Shown: positions 34,311 to 41,318 of the stretch, in pieces
How the letters are laid out: each line of letters starts with the position of its first letter
How positions within the stretch are numbered: the first letter of the stretch is position 1
Source of the DNA: an uncultured Eubacteriales bacterium
GTDB taxonomy: Bacteria; Bacillota; Clostridia; Christensenellales; Aristaeellaceae
Assembly (NCBI GenBank): GCA_902764915.1
Contig: CACWXY010000032.1
Location: 1 to 41,318, forward strand
DNA: 41,318 bases
Reading direction: 5' to 3'
Translations under genes and position numbers: made by a program
Notes under the pieces: generated by a model
What the model was told of the DNA's origin: nothing
Database searches by the model: none
What the model saw: only the letters and a program-made list of their open reading frames with translations

Positions 34311-34768
34311 AATCAATGCATCCGCATAAATAACTGGAAAACAGGGCATATCGGAACATGCCGCGGCTGAATGACTTCTCAATTGCAAAGTCCTTTCGGC
34401 AGCCATCATACAATAAACCCTTGCGTTTCAGAAAACATGCAGGTTGCTTTGCTTGCGCGGCATACCGCATGATTTCCAAAGCACATTCCTGCATGAAAAC
34501 GCAGCACACATTGGGTCGTACGCTGCAGTTGGAACCCGTCTTCTGCCGTTATGGAAAATGACAAAGAAGGATTCACTTTTACGTAGACCATTCATCAGTG
34601 GGAGGAAGCGGGAAAAGCACACGCGATCAGCTCCCCTGTCATTTGCGCCAGAGTGTGCTGTTCACACGGATGTCCGCATGTCATTGCCGCCGCCAGCCAA
34701 CAAAATTCATCTGTTTTTCCGTCCTATCGGATTACGCGACTTATGAATACCCTCTGCATTGTGGGATC
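34311..34768. other. 458-base stretch without a recognisable gene
   Basis: Several short open frames exist on both strands (longest about 100 codons), but none has a ribosome binding site, family motif or protein-like composition. No tRNA, repeat or clear promoter is seen. A plus-strand terminator lies just beyond (34773-34805), so the stretch may be a long 3' untranslated part of the VOC transcript, an undetected small RNA, or gene debris. Confidence 0.5.
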
Positions 34769-35194
34769 TCAGCACTGGTTCTTCGCCAGAAGGGCCAGTG
34801 TTTTTGTATCTTCCCTGCCTTGGTAATAGCGGTCCAGAACAGCCTGAAAACAAGGCGCACCACCAGCCCGAGCAAACAATGTCATGCTGGAGCACAGCTT
34901 CAGGTCATCCGTATAGCCCATGATCTCATGAATATTGTTCTCTTCCAGTTCCAGAAGTGCACTGGTGATTTCGATAAGCCTGGCTCCCAGCAGAGGATCC
35001 GCAAGATACGCTCTTGCCATCTTCATATCTTCGATTCCAAAGTAGTCCGACATGTAACTGCGCCCAAGTCCACGCATCTGTGGAAAAATGAACCAGATCC
35101 AATGGCCTGTCTTTCGCCCGTTACGAATCTCCTGAAGGGCTTGCGAATAGGCAAAGGTCTGTGCCTCGCGAAATTTCTGCAATCTGTCTTCCAT
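34769..35194 (-). CDS. DUF1810-family protein
   Basis: 141 residues. FREAQTFAYSQALQEIRNGRKTGHWIWFIFPQMRGLGRS followed by SDYFGI and later HEIMGYTDDLKLCSSMTLFA are the hallmark segments of this family, found in many bacteria and in some eukaryotes; its biochemical role is unknown. It is a small soluble alpha-helical protein. The start at 35194 has AAGAAGG about 10 bases upstream. The longer open frame upstream overlaps the divergent HTH gene and is not used. The gene stands alone on the minus strand. Confidence 0.92.
   Translation of the reverse strand: MEDRLQKFREAQTFAYSQALQEIRNGRKTGHWIWFIFPQMRGLGRSYMSDYFGIEDMKMARAYLADPLLGARLIEITSALLELEENNIHEIMGYTDDLKLCSSMTLFARAGGAPCFQAVLDRYYQGREDTKTLALLAKNQC
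34773..34805 (+). terminator. plus-strand terminator inside the 3' end of the DUF1810 gene
   Basis: CACTGG (34773-34778) pairs with CCAGTG (34795-34800), with an inner TTCT/AGAA stem, followed by TTTTTG. It would end transcripts arriving from the VOC gene or from the gene-free stretch. Being within a coding region, it could be chance. Confidence 0.55.
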
Positions 35195-35261
35195 ATGCTG
35201 TACACCTTCTTTTCTCCAGTATATTCCGCGTCCCCCAACTCTGCAAGTCACCAAACTTCTC

Positions 35262-35290
35262 TTGATTCCCAACGAAAAAAAACATATGAT
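35262..35290 (+). promoter_or_regulatory. promoter of the HTH-TerB-ATPase-helicase operon
   Basis: TTGATT (35262-35267), 17 bases containing an A8 run, TATGAT (35285-35290), about 38 bases before the HTH gene. The A tract could bend DNA or bind a regulator. Confidence 0.72.
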
Positions 35291-35328
35291 GACAGGGTCC
35301 GAACCTGAAAAGAAAAGAGGGACAGTCC

Positions 35329-35757
35329 ATGGCCTCTGACAAAGTTCTGCAGACACTGACCATGATTGATCAGATGAAGCGCGGCGCTTCTTTGGATCGG
35401 CTTCTGGAAAGCACAAGACCCGCCCATTCTCTTCCGCAGCTGATTCTCCCGCACCTGCGGAACATGTCCTATGAAACACTGGGGATTCTAATCGGCACCA
35501 GCCGACCCAATGTCTACAAAATCATGGGCGGGAAAAGTCATCCGGAAAAGGATATGATCCTTCGTATTGCCATCACATTGGAAATGTCAGTGGAGGAAAC
35601 GCAGGATATGCTCCGAAGCGCACACCGTACACCGCTTACCGCATCGGACGAACGTGATGTCTGTATCATGTATGCGCTGATTAATCTGCTGGACAGTGAG
35701 GACACCGATGCCCTTCTTCGGGAGAAAGGCTTTCCCACCCTCTGGCCGTCGACATAG
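35329..35757 (+). CDS. small helix-turn-helix protein heading the TerB/helicase operon
   Basis: 142 residues. The centre (about 43-90) reads LRNMSYETLGILIGTSRPNVYKIMGGKSHPEKDMILRIAITLEMS, an XRE-like helix-turn-helix. The N- and C-terminal parts are helical and unrecognised, the latter with LINLLDSEDTDALLREKGF. The start has AGAGGGA 6-7 bases upstream. It lies 45 bases before the TerB-type gene on the same strand and probably regulates this operon. It could also be a structural part of the system, since it has no repressor-type sensing domain. Confidence 0.82.
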   Translation: MASDKVLQTLTMIDQMKRGASLDRLLESTRPAHSLPQLILPHLRNMSYETLGILIGTSRPNVYKIMGGKSHPEKDMILRIAITLEMSVEETQDMLRSAHRTPLTASDERDVCIMYALINLLDSEDTDALLREKGFPTLWPST

Positions 35758-35802
35758 CCGATTTCGTCCTTCCCAGACTGGCTTTTCTATCGGAGGCTGA
35801 CA

Positions 35803-37641
35803 TTGGAACTTTCTGAACTCATCGCTTATGCCAGCGATACCTACCACATCCAAGAAGAACACCGCTGGAAAGACTTTCCGCTGTTCGGCGCTCTCGTGCA
35901 CCCTGACAGCGGAAAAATCATAGCCCTTCTCATGCGGCAGTGGGATTCGGATCGCGGCGTCCAGATCGAACGCTGTGATCTGCGATGCGGGCGTACATCC
36001 ATCCCGGTCGCTTCCCTGCCTGATTTCACGCTGCCACTGCGCATGCATGGTCCCCAGTGGGTCGGTATTGCCATGGAACGCGTAAAAGATCCACTGCTCA
36101 TCCACAGCCTCCTGGATAAGGCCTACGCCATGGGAGCGTCTTCGATTCCCACGCTCACGCTTGAAGCCCGTTCCTCTGCTTCATCCTATCAGGACACGCC
36201 TCTGCCAAAGCCCACACCACTTCAGCAGAATCATCTCATGCCCCGGCCCATCCTGGACATGATTCATATGTTCCGACGAGGCGATGGCTCCTTCCGGCAG
36301 AAGTGTGACAATTTCTATCGTCAGGCACTTTTCATGGAGCACTATGAAGATCATGCTCCGTGGAACGGTGACTTTGATCGCATGTTTCCAAGCTATCAGG
36401 ACCTGAACGGGAAACAGCTGCGTGGCTATTTCACCTGGCGTACCCAGTTCCGGAAAGGTGAGTATGTTCCTGCCCCCAATGGATTCGGTCTTCTGTATGC
36501 GTTTGAGCTGATCAATGGCATAGGTGCCGATTCCGTAGAAGACCGTTTATGCAAGCTCCAGACATTACATGATTGTTTTCTCTCCACGACTTCCTCTGCG
36601 TCTCTCGTACAGTCGTCTCTGCGCCGGTGGATACTGGAAACCGCCGTCGTACAGGGCCTGCCGCCTGAAAAGGCACTCCTGTTGCTCCCTGCAGACCTTG
36701 CTCAGCGAGATCAGGCATTGGCGACACTCCGTTCCCCGGATACATTCTCTGATGAAGACGTCACCCAAGCGCTGTTTGTGCTTCACAGGCAATCCCCGGA
36801 TACCTCCCGGGTCCTAGCAGCGTTCCCGGAGAAAGGGGCACGCATGTATGCCAATGCGTGGCGCTATGCAGCCATGCATAAAACCCTGTTCGCTGCAAAC
36901 GGCTTTACCCTATGCTTCGGAGAGCCGTCAACCGTTCCCTGGCATCCGTTCAGCACGGTCCTCTACCATGAGAACGAAAAGCATGCGGATGTGTCCTGTG
37001 CACTCAGTCCATGTCGGAAATACACCTGCAAAGGCGGAAACTGGGAAGAGACTTCCTATCACGAGGTACACTTTGATCGGGACGCTTTTTCCACTTTCAT
37101 GCATGCCGCTGAACGCCTTTTCCGGAGATATCTCGGCATCCGGTATCGTCTGGGCATGGAAACCAGGGATTGGCCGCTGCAAGCTGTGGAGTTTGCCATG
37201 GAGCAGGAGAAGAAACAGGAAAAGGAAGAGGCACTGCGGAAGATTACGATCGACCTTTCTGCACTCAAGGGGATACGGGACAGTGCCGATCTGACCCGTG
37301 ATCGTCTCTTGACAGAGGAGGAAAAAGAAGAAACATTGGAACCGGCAAGCGCTGATTCGAAGAATAACATGTCTGCGATGCAGCCCTCTCCATTGCCGGT
37401 CCCTGCTCTTTTCCCCGGGCTCGACGAAGACAGTGCCTTCGTTCTGAAAGGTATTCTCACAGATAAGGATATGGCCGCCTATCTGTCCGAGCATCGTCTG
37501 ATGCCTGAAATTATAGCTGATACCGTCAACGAAGCCTTTTATGACACAATCGGAGACAGTGTTCTTCTCTGCGAGGAAGGCAAGCTGTCCCTGGTAGAAG
37601 ACTATCGTGAAGATCTGATCCAATTACTGGGAGGCATATGA
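35803..37641 (+). CDS. TerB-N-type protein (with probable TerB-C region)
   Basis: 612 residues. TTG at 35803 is chosen as start because CGGAGG lies 6-7 bases upstream and no ATG is near. About residues 160-330 contain FYRQALFMEHYEDHAPWNGD and the block YQDLNGKQLRGYFTWRTQFR, the hallmark of the TerB-N domain found next to tellurite-resistance-type and DNA-processing modules. A charged coiled segment (about 465-530) precedes a C-terminal region (about 540-612) that resembles TerB-C. There is no signal peptide. Its stop overlaps the region just before the ATPase start. The role is unknown; the neighbours suggest a sensor or adaptor for a DNA-acting ATPase/helicase complex. Confidence 0.88.
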   Translation: MELSELIAYASDTYHIQEEHRWKDFPLFGALVHPDSGKIIALLMRQWDSDRGVQIERCDLRCGRTSIPVASLPDFTLPLRMHGPQWVGIAMERVKDPLLIHSLLDKAYAMGASSIPTLTLEARSSASSYQDTPLPKPTPLQQNHLMPRPILDMIHMFRRGDGSFRQKCDNFYRQALFMEHYEDHAPWNGDFDRMFPSYQDLNGKQLRGYFTWRTQFRKGEYVPAPNGFGLLYAFELINGIGADSVEDRLCKLQTLHDCFLSTTSSASLVQSSLRRWILETAVVQGLPPEKALLLLPADLAQRDQALATLRSPDTFSDEDVTQALFVLHRQSPDTSRVLAAFPEKGARMYANAWRYAAMHKTLFAANGFTLCFGEPSTVPWHPFSTVLYHENEKHADVSCALSPCRKYTCKGGNWEETSYHEVHFDRDAFSTFMHAAERLFRRYLGIRYRLGMETRDWPLQAVEFAMEQEKKQEKEEALRKITIDLSALKGIRDSADLTRDRLLTEEEKEETLEPASADSKNNMSAMQPSPLPVPALFPGLDEDSAFVLKGILTDKDMAAYLSEHRLMPEIIADTVNEAFYDTIGDSVLLCEEGKLSLVEDYREDLIQLLGGI

Positions 37642-37643
37642 TC

Positions 37644-38975
37644 ATGCCAGAAGAATACAGGAAGGTACCCCGACGCATTGCCCAGACAGTCATGAACTCG
37701 CTGAAGGGCGGTGTCGTACCGCGTATCGGTCTGCCTTATATCACCGTTGGCCGAAAAAACGAAATTGAAGCACTGCTCAGAGATGTAGAAATCATTGAAG
37801 AAGGCGGCGCGTCCTTTCGATTCATTGTCGGTCGATATGGTTCTGGAAAGAGTTTTCTCTTGCAGACGCTGCGTAATTATGTCATGGAACGCGGGTTTAT
37901 CGTGCTGGATGCAGATCTGTCTCCAGAGCGCCGTCTGCAGGGTACAAAAGGTCAGGGATTAGCCACCTATCGGGAACTGATCGGCAATCTCGCCACCAAG
38001 ACACGTCCGGAAGGCGGTGCGCTGACACTGGTACTGGACCGGTGGATCAGTCATATTCAGACAGAATCTGCCATTGAAACCGGATTGGCTCCAGGCGATC
38101 CAGAGCTTACCCGAACGGTCGACCAGAAAATTCTCAGTGTCATTCACACGCTGCAGGACCTGGTCCACGGCTTTGAGTTTGCGCATCTTCTATCCGTGTA
38201 CTATCACGCCTATCTGGAAGACAACCAGGAGAAAAAAGCCCAGGTTATCCGCTGGTTCCGCGGCGAGTATATGCAGAAAAAGGAAGCCCGCGATGATCTG
38301 GGTGTCAATATCATTATTACTGACGATGACTGGTATGACTACCTCAAGGTGTTTGCTGTCTTTTTCCGCATGGCCGGATACACCGGTATGATGATCATGG
38401 TAGATGAACTGGTCAATCTCTATAAGATTCCTAATGCTGTTACCCGCCAGTACAACTACGAAAAGCTTCTCACTATGTACAATGATACGCTGCAGGGCAA
38501 AGCACGATATCTCGGTATTCTCATGGGTGCCACCCCCCAGACAGTAGAAGACCGCAGGCGCGGACTGTACAGCTACGAGGCACTTCGCTCACGTCTGAGC
38601 GAGGGCCGTTTTTCCAGGCCCGGAACCCGTGATCTGCTGGCCCCGGTTATTCGTCTGGAACCCCTGACAGCGGAAGAAATGCTAGTACTGTGCGAAAAGC
38701 TTTCCCATATGCACCGGGACCTGTACGGATATACGCGCCTGTGCACCACACAGGAGCTGTCCGATTTCATCCGTACCGAATACAGCCGTATCGGTGCCGA
38801 GCAGAACATAACCCCTCGCGAAGTCATTCGCGACTTCATTGAACTGCTGGATCTTGCCTGGCAGCATCCGGATCAGACTTTTTCGGATCTTCTGCTTTCC
38901 GACGCGTTTACCTTTACTCCTTCTTCCGCCGTACCGGACAGCGCTGACGAAGCGTTCTCGGAGTTCACACTATGA
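37644..38975 (+). CDS. BrxD-like P-loop ATPase (DUF2791-type)
   Basis: 443 residues. ATG at 37644 has GGGAGG 9 bases upstream; an ATG at 37638 overlapping the TerB stop is too close to it. RIGLPYITVGRKNEIEALLRDVE leads into Walker A VGRYGSGKS (about 62-70); Walker B is MMIMVDELVNL (Asp254-Glu255), followed by LGILMGATPQT as sensor. ALRSRLSEGRF and LLAPVIRLEPLTAEEM are typical of the BREX ATP-binding protein BrxD. The expected role is an AAA-type ATPase that loads or regulates the neighbouring helicase on DNA. The stop overlaps the helicase start by ATGA. Confidence 0.92.
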   Translation: MPEEYRKVPRRIAQTVMNSLKGGVVPRIGLPYITVGRKNEIEALLRDVEIIEEGGASFRFIVGRYGSGKSFLLQTLRNYVMERGFIVLDADLSPERRLQGTKGQGLATYRELIGNLATKTRPEGGALTLVLDRWISHIQTESAIETGLAPGDPELTRTVDQKILSVIHTLQDLVHGFEFAHLLSVYYHAYLEDNQEKKAQVIRWFRGEYMQKKEARDDLGVNIIITDDDWYDYLKVFAVFFRMAGYTGMMIMVDELVNLYKIPNAVTRQYNYEKLLTMYNDTLQGKARYLGILMGATPQTVEDRRRGLYSYEALRSRLSEGRFSRPGTRDLLAPVIRLEPLTAEEMLVLCEKLSHMHRDLYGYTRLCTTQELSDFIRTEYSRIGAEQNITPREVIRDFIELLDLAWQHPDQTFSDLLLSDAFTFTPSSAVPDSADEAFSEFTL

Positions 38976-41194
38976 ATGTATTCTCACGATACGCGTCTTT
39001 TATCCAGGACGCCATATACACCGCCGGATGGCAGCAGCTGCGTGCTGTGCAGAACGCCGCTGGAGAAGCCATTTTCGGCACACAAAGCAATGTACTGCTC
39101 TGTGCTTCTACTGCTTCCGGAAAGACAGAAGCCGCCTTTTTCCCTGTTCTGACACTTCTGGAAGAAGACCCGTCTGCTTCTGTCGGCGTTTTATACATCG
39201 CACCTTTAAAAGCCCTGATCAACGATCAGTTCGAACGTCTCAACGCGCTCTGCGATGAAGCCGGGATCCCGGTATATCGCTGGCATGGAGATGTATCCCA
39301 GGCGCAGAAACAGAAGCTGATAAAAAAGCCATCCGGTATTCTGCAGATTACACCGGAGTCGCTGGAATCTCTTCTCCTGCATAAGCACATGGACATTCCC
39401 GCTCTATTCGGCGATCTTCGATTTATCATCATCGATGAGATTCATGCTCTGCTGCGCGGTGACCGGGGGCTGCAGACATTCTGTCTGATCCAGCGTCTGT
39501 GTGCGCTGGCTGCCTGTCATCCGCGCAGGATCGGTCTCTCCGCAACCATAGGGGATCCGCAGTCCGCCGCACAGTTTCTCGGCGCTGGAAGCGGACGGGA
39601 AACTGTGGTCCCTGCGCTGGAAGCCGGTAAGGAAGTCTGGCGTCTGAGCATGGAACAATTCTATTCAACGCCTCCCCAGGCTACCGATACGCCGGATGAG
39701 CTTTCTTCCGACGCTGATCTGAATATGGAAGACGCAGCGAATGGCTCCGATCCCGGCATCGACTATATCTTCCAACACACACGCGGCAGGAAATGCCTTG
39801 TCTTTACCAACTCCCGCGAAGAATGCGAATCCGTATGCCAGCAGCTGCGTGAAATGTGTGCGCTTGCCCATGAGCCGGACCGTTTTCTTATTCATCACGG
39901 AAACCTCTCTACTTCCTACCGTCAAAGTGCAGAGGAAGAAATGCGGGACGATCACTCCCTGTATTCCGTATGCGCAACAGCAACATTGGAGCTAGGCATT
40001 GATATTGGAAGACTGGAGCGTGCCTTCCATCTGGATGCACCTTTTACGGTATCCGGTTTTCTTCAGCGCATGGGGCGTACAGGCCGTCGCGGATCCCCCT
40101 CTGAAATGTGGTTCGTCATGCGGGAAGAGCATCCTCTGCCCCGTGCCATGCTCCCGGAAACACTTCCCTGGTATCTGCTGCAAGGTATTGCGCTTGTACA
40201 GTTATACCTGGATGAGCGATTTGTGGAGCCCCCACGTACTGGCCGACTGCCTTACAGCCTTCTGTATCATCAAACTCTGTGCACACTGGCCGGATGCGGC
40301 GAAATGACCCCAGCCGCGCTGGCCAGCCGTGTCCTGACACTATCTGCCTTCCAGCACATTTCTCAGGACGATTATAAGACACTGCTGCGGCACCTGCTGT
40401 CGATTGATCACATCAGCCGCACTGAAAACGGCGGGCTGATCGTAGGCCTTCGTGGAGAGAAGCTGCTTTCCAGCTATAAGTTTCTCGCAGTTTTCCAGGA
40501 AAACATTGAGTACAGTGTGCGATCCGGCTCCGAACAGATCGGTACGATCGTAAGACCGCCGCCTGTAGGTGAAAAAATCGCGCTGGCAGGCCGCGTATGG
40601 ATCGTGGATGACGTTGACCACAAAAAACGGGAGATCTTCTGTACCCTGGTTCCCGGACGAGTGCCTGCCTTCTTTGGCCTGGTGGCTGGAGATATCCACA
40701 CCCGGATTCTGGAGAAAATGCAGGAAATACTGCAGAGTGATACCGTTTATCCATATCTTCTCCCCCATGCCAGGAAACGCCTTCAGGAGGCCCGTAACAG
40801 CTATGCTGCCTCTGGCATGGAGTACAGTTCCCTTATATCGCTGGGCGGCAATATGTGGGTACTGTTTCCCTGGCTGGGAAGCTATGCCTTTCTGGCATTG
40901 GAACGCTTTTTGAAAATCATGTGCAGCGAAAAACTAGGGCTTAAATCACTGAACAGTTCCCGTCCCTATTATATGACCTTCACAATGAAAGCGGATCGCG
41001 AGTCTTTCTTTCAAGTGCTTGCAGAAGAAGCAGAAAAAGATTGGGACCCGCTTGCGCTTGTCTATCCCGGGGAAGTGCCTGTGTTTGAAAAATACGATGA
41101 GTATGTTCCCGAAGACCTGGTGCGCAAGGGGTTTGCCTATGGCGTACTGGATACGGCAGGCATGAAGGCTCGCATCCGCCAATGGGAATTCTGA
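38972..41194 (+). CDS. Lhr/BrxHI-like superfamily 2 DEAD/DEAH helicase
   Basis: 740 residues. The Q-like N-terminus WQQLRAVQNAAGEAIF is followed by motif I ASTASGKTEAA (45-55), IAPLKALINDQFERL (Ia), TPESLE (Ib), motif II DEIH (155-158), motif III LSATIGD (about 190), HHGNLSTSYR, TLELGIDIG and motif VI QRMGRTGRRG. The region after motif VI (about 380-740) matches the Lhr-core-type winged-helix and accessory parts of BrxHI-type helicases, at a plausible length. It has no ribosome binding site of its own beyond coupling to the ATPase gene. It is likely a 3'-5' DNA helicase or translocase working with the BrxD-like ATPase. Last gene of the operon. Confidence 0.94.
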   Translation: MNVFSRYASFIQDAIYTAGWQQLRAVQNAAGEAIFGTQSNVLLCASTASGKTEAAFFPVLTLLEEDPSASVGVLYIAPLKALINDQFERLNALCDEAGIPVYRWHGDVSQAQKQKLIKKPSGILQITPESLESLLLHKHMDIPALFGDLRFIIIDEIHALLRGDRGLQTFCLIQRLCALAACHPRRIGLSATIGDPQSAAQFLGAGSGRETVVPALEAGKEVWRLSMEQFYSTPPQATDTPDELSSDADLNMEDAANGSDPGIDYIFQHTRGRKCLVFTNSREECESVCQQLREMCALAHEPDRFLIHHGNLSTSYRQSAEEEMRDDHSLYSVCATATLELGIDIGRLERAFHLDAPFTVSGFLQRMGRTGRRGSPSEMWFVMREEHPLPRAMLPETLPWYLLQGIALVQLYLDERFVEPPRTGRLPYSLLYHQTLCTLAGCGEMTPAALASRVLTLSAFQHISQDDYKTLLRHLLSIDHISRTENGGLIVGLRGEKLLSSYKFLAVFQENIEYSVRSGSEQIGTIVRPPPVGEKIALAGRVWIVDDVDHKKREIFCTLVPGRVPAFFGLVAGDIHTRILEKMQEILQSDTVYPYLLPHARKRLQEARNSYAASGMEYSSLISLGGNMWVLFPWLGSYAFLALERFLKIMCSEKLGLKSLNSSRPYYMTFTMKADRESFFQVLAEEAEKDWDPLALVYPGEVPVFEKYDEYVPEDLVRKGFAYGVLDTAGMKARIRQWEF

Positions 41195-41197
41195 TCT

Positions 41198-41224
41198 AAA
41201 AAAAGGACACGCTGTGTCCTTTTT
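41198..41224 (+). terminator. intrinsic terminator of the TerB-ATPase-helicase operon
   Basis: An 11-base stem (41200-41210 with 41214-41224) and 3-base loop, with A and T flanks; it starts 4 bases after the stop codon and may work in both directions. Confidence 0.9.
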
Positions 41225-41233
41225 GAACCCACT

Positions 41234-41301
41234 CGGCGCCAGAGGCGCCAAAGATTCGATATCTAAGTGGTCTTGAAAAACCATCATATATGGTATCGAA
41301 T
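41234..41301. repeat. tandem inverted repeats at the right edge
   Basis: GGCGCC is repeated around an AGA loop (41235-41249), then ATTCGATA (41254-41261) pairs with TATCGAAT (41294-41301), which is followed by an eight-T run from 41301. Inside lies a further ACCAT/ATGGT hairpin (41280-41294). The stretch is AT-rich compared with the genes. It could be a small RNA with terminator, or an end of a mobile element continuing outside the window. Confidence 0.5.
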
Positions 41302-41318
41302 TTTTTTTATTGGTTGCA

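Noticed and set aside
34582..34630. Walker A-like GGSGKST translated in one frame of the gene-free stretch
   Set aside because: The frame lacks a start signal and any surrounding ATPase sequence; the match is seven residues and most likely chance.
35262..41224. Complete BREX system
   Set aside because: PglZ, BrxC/PglY, methylase and BrxA/B-type genes are absent; only BrxD-like and BrxHI-like members are seen.

Overview
The window looks like chromosomal DNA of a mid-GC member of the Bacillota, most likely a gut-type Clostridia. The evidence is strong AGGAGG-type ribosome binding sites, TTGACA/TATAAT promoters with 17-base spacers, T-tract terminators, a CpsB/C/D-type tyrosine-kinase polysaccharide module, an LCP protein, and side-by-side GlnRS and GluRS genes. 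Genus cannot be named from sequence reading alone. No rRNA, tRNA, CRISPR array or intact insertion sequence was seen.

Layout. 1-2.5 kb: the tail of an unknown gene, a ParB-like-fold protein and guaB. 2.6-7.6 kb (minus): a two-gene unit of a divergent FtsZ/tubulin-like protein and a 1049-residue protein of unknown family. It sits immediately downstream of, and probably in read-through with, a minus-strand envelope-sugar operon (polyprenyl-phosphate sugar transferase, nucleotidyltransferase, galE; 7.6-11.1 kb). 11.2-16 kb (plus): a GT-C-like membrane protein, a GH27 alpha-galactosidase, an XRE/ImmA regulator-protease pair and an SGNH-type esterase. 16-19.7 kb: a heterodimeric ABC exporter. 19.7-21.7 kb: an ECF sigma factor with a fused anti-sigma/DUF4349 membrane protein, preceded by an ECF-type promoter. 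21.7-26 kb: a secreted Thr-rich protein followed, after a strong terminator, by LCP, Wzz-like, BY-kinase and PHP-phosphatase genes of capsule/exopolysaccharide control; this block ends in a 46-base perfect palindrome. 26-28.9 kb: a small unknown protein, an XRE/S24-like regulator, a secreted unknown and a CE1-like esterase. 28.9-32.8 kb: a GC-rich, apparently structured RNA of about 230 nt, a double zinc-ribbon protein, glnS and gltX. 32.9-35.2 kb: a TolB-like propeller, a VOC protein, a gene-free stretch and a DUF1810 protein.

35.3-41.2 kb holds the best candidate for an underexplored system. It is a self-contained operon with its own promoter and terminator, encoding a small HTH protein, a TerB-N-type protein, a BrxD-like (DUF2791-type) P-loop ATPase and an Lhr/BrxHI-like SF2 helicase, the last three with overlapping or near-overlapping ends. 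The ATPase and helicase match parts of type 2 BREX phage-defence loci, but no BREX methylase, PglZ or BrxC is present, so this looks like a compact stand-alone DNA-processing or defence module. The second candidate is the FtsZ-like/1049-residue pair, and the third is the structured RNA at 28.97-29.20 kb.

Functional theme: much of the rest concerns envelope and extracellular polysaccharide. It covers priming sugar transfer, UDP-galactose supply, chain-length control, LCP attachment, sensing by ECF sigma, and glycan-active hydrolases. Two operons (FtsZ-like pair; LCP-Wzz-kinase-phosphatase) begin about 20 bases after an intrinsic terminator with no room for a promoter, suggesting control by terminator read-through.
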